Position numbers and translations under genes: made by a program. From NCBI GenBank assembly GCA_036186865.1, contig AP025071.1:18292263-18356262 (forward strand): 64,000 bases of DNA. The letters are read 5' to 3'. Source of the DNA: Eustoma russellianum (lineage: Eukaryota; Streptophyta; Magnoliopsida; Gentianales; Gentianaceae). Within the stretch, counting starts at the first letter, position 1. Each line of letters starts with the position of its first letter. Shown piece after piece: positions 23,942-36,237 of this stretch. The notes below the pieces were generated by a model, which ran no database searches, was not told where the DNA came from, and saw only the letters and a program-made list of their open reading frames with translations.

Positions 23942-23973
23942 GTTGCGTTGGACTCGTTATAACGAGACGCAAC
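23942..23973. repeat. Palindrome in gypsy C LTR
   Basis: GTTGCGT and ACGCAAC flank the perfect 14-base palindrome CTCGTTATAACGAG, with a four-base bulge on one side. It is unchanged in the right LTR at 30361-30392. It could be a hairpin in RNA or a dimeric factor site. Confidence 0.55.
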
Positions 23974-24703
23974 TTTTGGAGGTGGACACGTCATCACGTG
24001 TCCGGACGCGCCGTCAGGGGCCGCGCGTGGGCCCCACGCGTCACCCCCTGAAACGCGTCCGTCAGACCCGTTTTTTCGATTTCAACCTAATTCCAACCTA
24101 TTCCGGGCTAGATAATCTTATTCTAAGGCCAAAACGAAAATTTTAAACCTCCCCAAGTATGTAAATCCCTAATCTTTTGAGTTGTTTCAAGAGTATTCTC
24201 ACCATAATCCAATCATACCATCAAATTCATATTCATACACGTACATAACAGCAAGTAAACAGTTACCTCATGCTTTTCAATTATAAACAAATACACATCT
24301 ATAATATAAACAATTAAAACAAGTAAATCACATAAAATATATCATCAAGCATGCATGGATCGTACCCATTTGAGGGGGGGGAAGAGGCACCTACCTCGAT
24401 TGACGATAGCGCAAATAGATTCGACGGACTAAAACTTAGGTTCGGTGCCTCGTCTTCCTTCTTCTTCTCTCTTTTTCTTTCTCTCTTCTCCCTCTTTTTT
24501 TTTCTTTTTTTCCTTGCCGTGCGTGTGTGCGTGTGTGTGGCTGAGTGAAGATTTTTTTTTGGTCGTAGTGTTATGCGTGTATGCGTATATATGGTGGGGG
24601 AGTTAGGGTAGATTTTAGATTTTCCCATTTGGTTTTGGTTTAAGTTTCCTAATGTAACTTATTCCTTATCTAGTTTATATTTATCTTTATTATCATCATT
24701 ACC

Positions 24704-24810
<107 letters not shown>

Positions 24811-24878
24811 TTATTTAGTAATATTAATATATACGCATATCTACTATATATTTTTTTTATTTTTTTTCGTCCATAACA

Positions 24879-24891
24879 TCCTACCCACCTT
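24879..24891 (-). promoter_or_regulatory. Polypurine tract of gypsy C
   Basis: On the minus strand AAGGTGGGTAGGA lies directly before the 3' LTR. Confidence 0.75.
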
Positions 24892-24925
24892 ACAAGAAGT
24901 TTCGTCCTCGAAACTTGACGTACCT

Positions 24926-27900
24926 TATTCGAAAAGCTGTGGATATCTCTCTCGCATTTGCTCCTCAAGCTCCCAAGTCACCTCGCGCTCGGTGTGATTG
25001 GTCCACTGCACTTTGACATAAGGGATGACTCGGTGCCTCAACACTTGGTTCTAACGATCCATGATCCTGATATTAGTCTCCTCATAGGTCATGTTCGGTC
25101 AAATTCTCAACGGTGGCGCATCTAAAACATGGCCCGGATCTGGAACATATCTCCTACAACACTCTCAAGTAAACCTTCTCGCCCACACCGAACTCTAAAG
25201 GACGCCTCATTGAATCTGTCCAACTCTTGCTTCTGTCTTGCGCAACCTTGAGCCTATCACGTATCAACTTCACTTTCTTTTTCTAGTCTGTTCGACCAAC
25301 TCAGGACCGGTTATAATGCGCTCGTCAACCTCGTCCCAATGAACAGGAGACCTGCACTTACGTCCATAGAGCGCCTCAAAGGGTGCCATGCCGATGGCAC
25401 TGAGGTGGCTATTGTTGTAGGAGAACTCAATTAACTTGATCATACCGTCCCAGTTCCCCTTGAAGTCCAATGCGCACGCTCTCAACATATCCTTTAAAGT
25501 CTGAATGGTCCTCTCCGACTGTCCGTCGGTCTGAGGATGAACGCATTGCTCAAACGTAGCTCTGTTCCCAACCTTCTCTGACAAGCTGACCAGAATCGAG
25601 AGGTGAACATCGAATCACAGTCTGAGACGATACTGACTGGGACTCCATGTAGGCTAACAATATCATCAATATATAACGTCACCAATCTTTCCACGGTCAT
25701 ATCACTAGGCACGGGTAGGAAGTGAGCAGTCTTCGTCAATCGATCAACAATCACCCAGATCATGTCGTTGCCGTTTCTTGTTTTATGGAGTCCTACTACA
25801 AAGTCCATCGTTACATGCTCCCACTTCCACTCCGGTATCTCCAACGGGAACATCAAACCTCCCGGCCTCTAATGCTCTGCCTTAACCTGCTGACAAACAA
25901 GGCATTTCTCTATGAACTCAGCAATGTGTCTTTTCATCCCACTCCACCAGTAGTGTTTCTTTAGATCATTATACATCTTTGTATCACCTGGGTGAATCGA
26001 CAATTTCAAATTGTGCGCTTCTTTCAATAGCTCCTTCCTCAGGTCCTCAACATTAGGCACACACAACCTGCCTTTGTACCAGATACTGCCATCGTCATGA
26101 ATCTAGAAACCCTCAATCAGACTGGTCAACAACCTCTCTCGGATATCTCTGAGCGTCACATCCTCCTTCTGCGCCTCCTTAATCCGCTCAATCAGAGATA
26201 ATGTAATAACCAAGGCCGCCAAAATGTTAGCAGTGGAATCAACAATGTCAATATCAAATTTGGCAATCTCTTTCTCCAGTGGCGTCCGTCTGGCATGATT
26301 AGACTTTCTACTCAAGGCATCTGCAACTCGGTTTGCCTTCTCCCAGATGATAACTGATGGTCAGGTCATAGTCTTTCAGTAGCTCAAGCTATCTCCTCTG
26401 ATGCATATTCAACTCTTTCTGTGTGAATAAATACTTCAAGCTCTTATGATTTGTGAAGAATTCGCACTTTACACCGTATAGATAATGGTGCCAAATCTTT
26501 AATGCAAACATCACCGCTGCCAGCTCCAGATCATGAGTCGGGGAATTTTGTTCATATTGCTTCAACTGCCTTGAAGCGTATGCACTACCCTATCTCTCTG
26601 CATTAACACGCATCCTAGCCCATTCTTCGAGGCGTCGCTGTAGATGACAAACTCTTTAGTGCCTGAGGGCTGTGCCACTACTGGTGCGGTCGTCAACCTC
26701 CGCTTCAACTCTGCAAAGCTTACCTCACACTCGGAGGTTCATAAAAACTTAGTCTTTTTCTTTTTCAATCGACTCAGTGGTGCTGCAATCCTCGAAAATC
26801 CCTCTACGAATTTGCGATGATAACCAACAAGGCTAGGAAAACTGCGTACCCCAGTGACATTAGTAGGTCGGAGCCATTCTGTATCTATCTTCTTTGTGTC
26901 AACAGAAATGCACTCTTCAGGAATCACGCGGCCTAAGAAAGTCACACTCTCTAACCAGAACTTGCACTCGCTGAACTTTGCATACAATTTTTTTTCTTCC
27001 TAAGGGTCTCTAATACCTCCTGCCAGTGTTCAATATACGTCTCTTCATTAGGTGAATACACCAAGATGTCGTCGATGAACACTATCACACAATGGTCATA
27101 CTGCTTCCTGAATACTGTGTTCATCAAGTCCATGAAGGCCGCAGGTGCATTCGTCAGTCCAAAAGGCATCACAAGAAACTCGTAGTGCCTATATCGAGTG
27201 CGGAACGCAGTCTTTGTTATGTTTTCTGCCTTAATCATCAACTGATGGTAGCCTGATCGGAGGTCAATCTTCGAGAACACTCTGGCACCCTTCAACTGGT
27301 CAAATGGATCGTCGATCATCGGTAGTGGATATTTATTCTTTATCGTGATCTTATTTAGCTCACGATAGTCGATACATAACCTTGTACTGTCGTCCTTCTT
27401 TTTCACGAACAACACTGGTACTCCTCAGGGAGAAACACTAGTCCTGATAAACTTCCTGTCCAGTAACTCCTGCAACTGCTCCTTAAGCTCTTTTAACTCT
27501 GCTGGTGCCATCCTGTATGGTACCTTCGAGATCGGCTCAGCTCCGGGTATGAGGTCGATCTCGAACTCTACTTCCATACTCGGTGGTAAACCTGACAGCT
27601 CGTCAAGGAAGACATCCTTAAAATTTCGTACCACTGGAATATCCTCAATCGATGGAGTCTCAGCACTGGCATTTAGAACAAACACAAGAAAACCCTCGGC
27701 TCCTTTCTTCAATGTCCGAGAGGCCTGTGCTGCAGTCACGTAGATTTTTTTTCTGGATGACTTTTTCAATTTGACATCCCCCTGGAAGATAGTCTCTCGC
27801 TTATCCGGTGTCTGCATACTGACGTGTCTCTGACGGCAGTCGATGGTAGCACTATATCTTACCATGAAATACATGCCCAGAATGATGTCGAAATCCTGCA

Positions 27901-28186
27901 TCTGGATCGGGATCAGGGTTGCGGAGAACTCAAGCTCATAAATCTCCAAGTGACATTTCTTGTACTGATAGTGGGATACAAGCACCTGGTCGCTAGCGGC
28001 TTGAACACGATAAAGGATCTCGAGATGTTTTGATAGAATACTCATGTTCTTGGCGAATCTCCAGGCAACAAACGAGTGGTTGGCACCACTATCAAATAGG
28101 ACGTAGGCTGGGGCTTTGCTAATTAACATCTCACCTATAACTACATCCCCGACCTCCTCTACCTTAGTGTCCGTCATAACATGCAC
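24926..28186 (-). pseudogene. Pol of gypsy C: protease, RT, RNase H, integrase, chromodomain-like tail
   Basis: Protease with VLFDSGANHSF starts near 28110. The RT has KIDLRSGYHQL, FGLTNAPAAFMDLMN and VFIDDILVYS (catalytic DD intact) at about 27000-27300. A TGA stop replaces the expected Trp near 27425. A frameshift in an A-run lies near 26990. RNase H and linker cover about 26320-26740. Integrase has HPGDTKMYNDLKKHYWW with KCLVCQQVKAEH (25869-26066), TMDFV and DRLTKTAHF (25720-25850), and QTDGQSERTIQTL near 25520. After GVGEKVYLRV (near 25170) about 60 codons expected in this family are missing. The end VKVQWTNHTEREVTWE...YPQLFE, stop at 24926, is the divergent chromodomain-like tail of Tekay-type elements. 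Confidence 0.85.
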
Positions 28187-28206
28187 ACGAGCGTTGGTCC
28201 GCCCCT

Positions 28207-28722
28207 TTACTTTCTATTGCATCTGACTTGATGATGGAGGGGGTGATTGTGCTGGTGTAGGGCACTCTCTGGAATAGAGTGCTTCTGGTACTCCTCCTTA
28301 AACTGGGTCCATGTCGGCGGTGGAGTCAGCCTGCATGTCACACACTGCTGCCATTGATCGGTATCACACTCTAAGAATGGTACAACCACATCAACCTTTA
28401 GGCCATCCAGAACTTGCATCAACTGCTTATACACATTCTTGAGCCAGATCTCTGCTCCTCTAGTCATGTTGTACCCCTGAACATAGGTATCTGGCAGTTC
28501 TGCATCTTCTGGTAGAAAACAAATCGAAGCCCCCTGGGGTGGTGATGCTGGTGGTGGCTGCTGCTGCTGCTGTAGGTGAGCCATCTGTATCTGATGCTGG
28601 GCCATCAATGTAGTCAGCGTGGCCAGGGTATCTGCAAGGACCTGAGGAATGGTCCCCTGACCCTGCTGATCATCACCATCGTGTCCTCCGTTTCTAGCTG
28701 GCGGCTCGCGTTGTGGAGGCAT
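28207..28722 (-). pseudogene. Shortened Gag of gypsy C, zinc knuckle deleted
   Basis: The ATG at 28722 (MPPQREPPARNGG) begins a Gag with a Gln-rich stretch, a PDTYVQGYNMTRGAEIWLKN segment, and WTQFKEEYQKHSIPESA, the usual middle of the gag domain. It then reads into a few unrelated residues and stops at 28207. The C-terminal half of Gag and the CCHC knuckle, expected before the ARVHVMTD start of the protease region, are absent. An internal deletion of several hundred bases is the simplest cause. The ORF extends upstream to 28851, but the ATG at 28722 fits the family start better. Confidence 0.75.
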
Positions 28723-28982
28723 TATCCGGAATTTGAGTTCATGAAACGAATACAGATTTGTCGATAATAAGTTGAAAGGTGGATCGCGGATAAATTGAAA
28801 ATTAGACAAGAAAAGCTCACCATCGGCACACACCTCCCATAACCCGATCATAACTTAGGTCTAAAATCATCTCTTAAGTCTACTTTGTTTATTAGGGGTA
28901 AAATCGCCATTTTACAAAAGATCGTAACTTACGTCTAGTGATCTAGTTAATCCTGCGTTTCCGAGGCGGATCTGAAGCCTCG

Positions 28983-28994
28983 GCTCTGATACCA
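28983..28994 (-). promoter_or_regulatory. Primer binding site of gypsy C
   Basis: On the minus strand TGGTATCAGAGC, a perfect initiator-Met tRNA complement, lies two bases after the 5' LTR. Confidence 0.9.
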
Positions 28995-28996
28995 CC

Positions 28997-31123
28997 TGTA
29001 GCGCCCTGCCCCCGAGCCCTAACATCGGGAACAGTGCACCCGCCGTATCTCACTAAGGAGAATACAAAGCGTCAAACCAAACTCTTACTTGTCAAAATGA
29101 CGTAGAAATTTTTTTCGCGGAAACGTAAACTATAGCATATATTAAACTCCAATAACCGTCATTACATTGCTAAATAAAAATTCTGGAAATAAAAATAGTA
29201 AAGTAGTATGTGGAAAAATCCTCAAAATATAAATAAGAACAAAACAGCTGTAGAGTCCCCCCACATCCTAGCCGCAGCTCTCAACCAGCCCACTCTGCTA
29301 TGTCCGTCCCGTCCTCAATGAAGATATGCTCATAGTCCTCATCCGGCTCACCTGGAAAGTAGGGGTGAGTGACAGAAATCACCCAGTAGATGCCCGCCTC
29401 AAACAAATACAAAACGTACATACCGAAATGATATAGCCACATAGCACATAAACATGATATAACACATAGCACATAAATATAAGATAACGTGCATAAGATA
29501 AAGTAAATGCGGTAAGTAAAGCACTCTACATAAAAATGCGCAAGTATGTGATGCATGCTCAATTAACGTGTCACACGCAACAAGAAATCATGTCATGCAA
29601 TATGCCCCTAGACCTATATGCAATGCATGCCCCCGGGTCCTAAATCCAGCATCGTGGTCTCTAGGCACCACTTGCCGTTTGGACACCCACGCCCTATAGA
29701 CACAGTATGTCTCATGACTCCGGTGCCCTATAGACACGGTAAGTCATCCCGATACCTACGCCCTATAGACGCAGTATACCTCATGCAATGCACGTGCCAT
29801 GAATGCAACAGCAAAAGTCGCCTGGGCCCCTACGCCCATCCTCACCAACTCCGGCACTCAATATTTAGTTTAGTAAATTTTAAGAACATTGAAAAGTTGT
29901 TATTTAGCATCCCCCTTGATTTTCCTTAGCTTTTATTAATTTTGTAGAATTTTCTACTAATTTTCCCTTATTTAATTCCATTTATTGCTAATTATTTTTA
30001 ATTACTTACATTTATCAAAATTCAGAAATTAAGTGAGAATAATTTAATTTCAACCTTTTATATTTTCTGTAATTTATTTAGAATTTTCTGATAAATAAAT
30101 ATATTTTTCTGGAATTTTAAACTAATTTTAATTAATTATTTATCATTTATTCATTTCAGAAATTAATTTTCAGATTTTTTTTTTATTTTTCCGGTTTGGG
30201 CCGGCCTGCTGGCCTGGTCCGGTCCGCTGGCCATCCGGTCCGGTCCGGCAGCCAGGCCGGTCCAACAACATTTTCCCGTTTTTTTTATTTTTTTTATTAA
30301 ATTATATTTCCTTCTAACCTTCATAAAATCTTCGTTTTAACTCCGATTGACCTCAAACCAGTTGCGTTGGACTCGTTATAACGAGACGCAACTTTTGGAG
30401 GTGGACACGTCATCACGTGTCCGGACGCGCCGTCAGGGGCCGCGCGTGGGCCCCACGCGTCACCCCCTGAAACGCGTCCGTCAGACCCGTTTTTTTCGAT
30501 TTCAACCTAATTCCAACCTATTCCGGGCTAGATAATCTTATTCTAAGGCCAAAACGAAAATTTTAAACCTCCCCAAGTATGTAAATCCCTAATCTTTTGA
30601 GTTGTTTCAAGAGTATTCTCACCATAATCCAATCATACCATCAAATTCATATTCATACACGTACATAACAGCAAGTAAACAGTTACCTCATGCTTTTCAA
30701 TTATAAACAAATACACATCTATAATATAAACAATTAAAACAAGTAAATCACATAAAATATATCATCAAGCATGCATGGATCGTACCCATTTGAGGGGGGG
30801 AAGAGGCACCTACCTCGATTGACGATAGCGCAAATAGATTCGACGGACTAAAACTTAGGTTCGGTGCCTCGCCTTCCTTCTTCTTCTCTCTTTTTCTTTC
30901 TCTCTTCTCCCTCTTTTTTTTTTCTTTTTTTCCTTGCCGTGCGTGTGTGCGTGTGTGTGGCTGAGTGAAGATTTTTTTTTGGTCGTAGTGTTATGCGTGT
31001 ATGCGTATATATGGTGGGGGAGTTAGGGTAGATTTTAGATTTTCCCATTTGGTTTTGGTTTAGGTTTCCTAATGTAACTTAATCCTTATCTAGTTTATAT
31101 TTATCTTTATTATCATCATTACC

Positions 31124-31176
<53 letters not shown>

Positions 31177-31242
31177 TTATTTAGTAATATTAATATATAC
31201 GCATATCTACTATATATTTTTTTATTTTTTTCGGCCATAACA
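28997..31242 (-). repeat. 5' LTR of gypsy C
   Basis: It is almost identical to 22578-24878. Differences I can see are about 18 single-base changes, a few one-base length changes in homopolymers and about 50 bases fewer in the ATT array. It ends CCATAACA before the TSD AAATT. Confidence 0.93.
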
Positions 31243-31247
31243 AAATT

Positions 31248-32204
31248 GGTATCAAATTATCTGGTGTAGGCATCATCTTCCTATATTTGTAATTATTCTT
31301 TGGCTAGCATGATTGAATAGGATGTCTACACAAGACAAATTTTTAAATTTGGAGCTTATTCTAACTTATACATGTGTTCTTTGTAACAAAAATGTTGAGA
31401 CACATAAACACTGTTTCTTCCAACACCCTTACTATTCTGTGGTATGGAGATCCATTTTGAAGCAACTAAAATGCAAGTCTAAATTAAACACCTGGCAAAA
31501 CATCTTGGATTGGCTACCTGATGACTTCAAGAAAAACTATTTCTCAACCTTCCAAAAAGATCTAATATATTGTAGGCTATCTGCTGCTGTGCATGAGATT
31601 CGGAGAGAATATAATCAATGCTTCCATCATTAACTTAGAAAGGACAATCACAACACCATTAAAGAGATCCATCAAAACATTAGATTTAATACATCTTCCT
31701 AGAGAGGCATCAAAAGAAACAAAAAGATTTGGACCCTAGACATTAACCGTGGCTTGCCAATGAAAAGTTTTTATAAGCAGGGCTAACACAGGCATTTTGC
31801 AGGGTTTACTGAAGATGACTTCATCTGTTTGTACTTCACTTGTGGTTCACGGCATATTTTGTCTTTCACAGGGCTGTAGAGGCTCGTTGCTTCTCTTTGT
31901 ATATGGTTGTAGCATGGGGATATGGGTATCTTGTCTCTTACAGGGTTATAGATGCTTCCATTCTCTCTTTTGTACGTTGCTGTGGTGCATAAGAGTTTAT
32001 TTTGTCTTTGCAAATCGGCCAAGGACCAAGTTGCTTATAATTTGGCTCTCTGACATAAGGTTATCTCTTTCCAGTAGTGTAGGTAGCATCAGTTAGGATT
32101 CCCTACCCTCTATCTATTTTGAGTAAGTTTATCTTGTTAGCCACATCTTTTGGCTAACCACAATGTAAATTTTGCATATCTATAAATTTTAATTCCGAAA
32201 AAAA
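31248..32204 (+). pseudogene. L1-type LINE, piece 3: zinc-binding C-terminus, 3' UTR, poly(A)
   Basis: After gypsy C the frame continues with WYQIIWCRHHLP and IILWLA. Then the zf-RVT domain has RMSTQDKFLNLEL and CVLCNKNVETHKHCFFQH (31313-31440), the Cys/His pattern at the C-terminus of plant LINE ORF2. The coding part ends at 31633. The 3' UTR carries three copies of a 69-72 base unit starting CAGGGYT at 31800, 31869 and 31941. The element ends in an A-run at 32198-32204. The poly(A) end and the domain order confirm plus orientation. No target duplication can be assigned because the 5' end is unclear. Confidence 0.85.
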
Positions 32205-32529
32205 GGCATTTCATACATTCAGCCTAGAGTTTAGATTGTTTGCAATAGTGAACAGATATATTGCTGCAAAAATTTAAATGATGAACTTATTTCAAGAGTC
32301 TTATTTGGAACACCTGATACTCATACTGCAGATAATGCTGCAAACGAGAAGGTAAGAAAGAAAGAAAAGGAAAAACTGCACTCTCTACCCTAAAAAAAGC
32401 AACTAGGTCTGGAGAGATTGCTGGCATGTTAGAAAAAGGTTGAAGCCACCCTGGGGGAGGAGGGGACAGCAAATTTCTTCATTTGTAATGATTTATGTGG
32501 TTGATGAGAAGCAAGAAACACAAATACCA
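32205..32529. other. Possible host sequence with an exon-like stretch
   Basis: This is one of few places not explained by a transposon. Bases about 32265-32354 give an open frame NDELISRVLFGTPDTHTADN and more, ending AAG followed by GTAAGA, a good 5' splice site. A CAG precedes the frame at 32251. I do not recognise the product. Bases 32466-32529 are repeated at 41785-41835. Chance occurrence of a short ORF in unconstrained DNA is equally possible. Confidence 0.25.
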
Positions 32530-32564
32530 TGTTACAACCCGCATCCTCAGGGCTACAGAGAGCC

Positions 32565-35500
32565 AAATGAACAAGAATTCCGACGAAGCAGTATTTCAAA
32601 TTTTGTGAACCTTGGTATAACTAAATCTTAACTGTTTTCACCTAATTAACCTAGGATGGATACACGCTAAGTCACAAGTCATTCTAAAAACTTAAGTACC
32701 CCAAGAGACAGATTAAACATAGGATCAAAAATAAAGGGATATGTTCCATTATCTCACACTCCATTACACTTAGGGGAGCCTTCCAACTCATGTGTAAGAC
32801 AAATTTCCTCATACACAGGATTTATTCCATCTATCTTACACACTTGGGAAAAACCTCACGTCATCATATCATCTTCAAACTTGCACTATTCCTTATCCTA
32901 TACTACAAAAATCTCAATCAAAAGGGGATAGAGAACCAAGAAAATTTGTTACTTGCAAGGCACATCTTTCATACCCCTATCACCTCCTTCTTGCACCACC
33001 TCTACTTTTCTTACAACAATCACATCATCCTTTTTAATTGACTAAAGGAGAATCATGCAAGATTCACTCTTTCCTCCCAACTTTGCCAATTGCCTACTAG
33101 TTTAAAGTTTTGAAGAGTTTTGAGTAATCTTCTTTATTCTCATCCTTACTTATTGCCATGTCTTACATTGTGTAAGACATGCACCCAATAGAACAACATG
33201 CAAAAAGACTCCCAAGAACAATCATTATTCTATATTTCCCACCACCCCATCCGATTCACTTCCTTTGAACATATCAAATTTTCTTTCAATTTTATTGCTC
33301 CTCAAAGCATGCGCTACCTTAACAAGACAACTAACCACTCAAGTTTCATGCAAATGCTTTTCTATTTCCCTATCCAACCAAAAGTCATGCATGACATACA
33401 CGTTTACCCTCCAAGTTCCCAAGCAAAAAGACAATTGATGGCTACCTATTTCTCCAAAGCCTCAAATTCGGCTAAAATGGAAAGGTAGGAGGGAGACACT
33501 ACTCTTACATAATTCAATTTAAACCAATCAAAATCCATGCAAAATACCAGTATTTCCATCTTCCCAACCGGCCTCCCCAAATTGTTTTTTATTAATTTAT
33601 TTTAAATCTTTTCTTTTACTTTAACTACTATCATTACCCTTCTTTCTACCATGTAAGACATGCAACCAATGGGGTTGCATGCAAAAAATTTTATTCTCTT
33701 ATTCCCTTAAAAGGCAATCATCACTCCTATTCCTTTCTCTATCCTCAACCGATTTCCCCTCTTCCTACACCTCAAACTTTCTTTCACTTTCCTTCATATC
33801 CTCTTAAGCATGCCTTACACCAGCAAGAACTCCAACCACTCACAGTGCATGCAATTGCTTTATCCTTACACTCTTTTCCTCACCCAAGGAAGGCTTATTA
33901 TTAATCCCCTTCCCCTATCCGACCAACCCCCTTAAACCTTCTAGAGATTAACTTCATTTTTAATTGGTTATCATAATTACAATTCTTACCCATGCAAGAC
34001 ATCTCTCTACTAGGATTACGTGCAAAACATTCTTGCCTAAGTGCACTAGCCTTCCCACCGGTTTTTTCCCTTTCCTTTTTTCCAAGGATTTTTACCTTTC
34101 TTCTACATTACATCCCTTACACCATGTAAGACAATTCCCCATTAGGATTTCATGTAACCACTTTTCTTCATCCACTAGTTCTTTAACCCAAGAAACAAAC
34201 AATCATCCTTTCTTCCCACTGCCCCAAATCTCGGCCGAAGGGAAATTTGAAGGCATAAGAACCTTCTTGATATACAAGTCTCTTTTCATTCTAATCTACC
34301 AACACTTTCCGTAAAAGCCTATCGCTCTCTCTCTAACCCAAAATACCTTCTCCCATTTCCTTCTCCTTCAACCGTGAGAGACTAGCCAAAGAATAAGGAA
34401 GATATCTCTCTTTTGCAAATAATCTACTAGTCTCTCCATAGGTAAAAACATCCTCTTCACTCCTTATAATTTCTTTTATTCTCACCTCTTTTCAAAGACA
34501 CTTCATATCCTCCATTAATTCCTTAACAACCGTAGGCCTCCACAAGGGAGCAAGGGGAATTCTTCGCTTGATAGGTGAGGAATATCAAGTCAAATCCAAG
34601 GTAAAGTTCATCTAGATGACTCTTAAAACATTTGTATACTCTTCCTTCTTAAATAAGACTAATTCTTTGTTCTTTTTGACCCCAAGACCGTAACTCTCAA
34701 GCAAGGGTTCAAAGAAGCAAAGTTTCCTCCATTATAGTAAGATTCAAGCTATCAAGGCAAGTATTTCTTCCTAGTTCCTTCAAGAGAATTGAAATTTAAG
34801 TTTAGATGGCTCATTAATTGCTAATATACCATGTATGCAAGGAAAAATTAAGATCTCTAAGTTGGATGACATAAAAGATGGATTGCATGTAGATTTTGTT
34901 GATGCACATGCTCTTATGTTGAATGGGATCATCAAGTGAGCTTAGAACGTTACTTGAATCTAACATGCAAGATGGAACTTGGTCACCTCCATACCCATCC
35001 AACCATGTATTTCCAAAAGAAGGCACATTTCCTATGATTTTTACACTTAGATGCAAAATGGCAGAAATATGTGTGTATTAACCTAATAAATAAGTCAATG
35101 TTCATCTCCTTTGGTATATTGATACATGCATGCTATTTGCTTGTACTCATATGGAATAGAAAAGTATATCATGAAAATAGGAAATGGTAGTTCCATAATG
35201 TTTTAAAAGTCATTGTTCCTTCATGCATGGATATTAAGATGCTATCTTTGAACATTATCCTGGATAGCATTAACATTTCCTTTGCTCTAGGGGACGGCCA
35301 TGACTCCTTGATGAGTCCATGAATCCTCACCATCAACGTGATGTGTATTTAGATGATCTTGGACTTAGATGGGAAGATGCCATAGAAATTTCTATGTTTC
35401 TAGCCTCATATGTTGTATGATAAATGTAAAATGACCACCATCGTAACATGTTACAAATTATGTTCTTGCATGTATTATAGGATGATCTTTATGTGATTAT

Positions 35501-36237
35501 GAACGTGCATGTTTGATATGACTTGAGCATGTGTTATTTAGTGTACTTCGTAGGCATTAGAATTATCATGAACATCAAGCTTGGCGTTGACCATGGAAGA
35601 ATTCATTTATGTCCATTCATACTTTCGGCCATGTGATTAAAAATAAGGAATTGGAATATACAACTTGTTATTGGAATAAGATTATGTAATTATAGCATGC
35701 AATAAAGGAAAAAGGGCCATAAGTAAGATAATTGTACAACATGAAAATTAAGATATTGGGCCATAATGAATTCGACCAAATGGCCTTTTTGAAAATAGAT
35801 TCATAAGTCCAAATGTTTAATGACATTATCCAAAAGACCACAAAACTAGCTCAAATGATAAGTGACTAAAATGACCAAAGTCCAATAAGGTCCTACAAGA
35901 AGAGAAGAAATAAAAATGAAAGGGGAACAAAAAGGGCCTTTCAGCATAAGGCCAAATTCGGCCACCAACCTCAAAAAGCAAGGTCACCTTGGACTCTTCA
36001 TAAGAATATGAGTCAAGTATGTTTTTAAAATGAAATAAATGAAATGGCTTTAAGGTCCAACAATGTCAATACGAAAATGTCTATAGTCAAGTTAAACGGC
36101 TAAAGGGACTTAATTCAACCATTATGTTCATTGTAACCAAAAGCACCTTCGTGATCTATACGTGACTAAGTCAAGGAAAGAAATTTGCCTAAGAATAATA
36201 ATATACATTATAAGAAGTACACTTGTGGTCATTTACA
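32565..36237 (+). repeat. Tandem copy 1 inside LTR F
   Basis: It begins CAAATGAACAAGAATTCCG and ends GGTCATTTACA. It aligns with 36238-39907 along its whole length with many single-base changes and small indels, so the duplication is not recent. No convincing coding sequence. It contains repeated CATGCAA blocks between 33050 and 34160. Confidence 0.9.
33054..34157. repeat. Degenerate CATGCAA-spaced array in LTR F
   Basis: CATGCAA or a one-base variant starts at 33054, 33197, 33357, 33536, 33678, 33848, 34019 and 34151, that is at 132-179 base steps. Longer similarity links blocks about 480 bases apart, for example TGTAAGACATGCA at 33172 and 33652. The array is repeated in copy 2. It looks like an old, diverged subrepeat structure. 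Confidence 0.5.

Noticed and set aside
28979..28996. A tRNA gene suggested by the tRNA-like match
   Set aside because: Only the short primer binding complement is present. There is no cloverleaf or pol III boxes. The same applies at 6812, 58465 and 63548.
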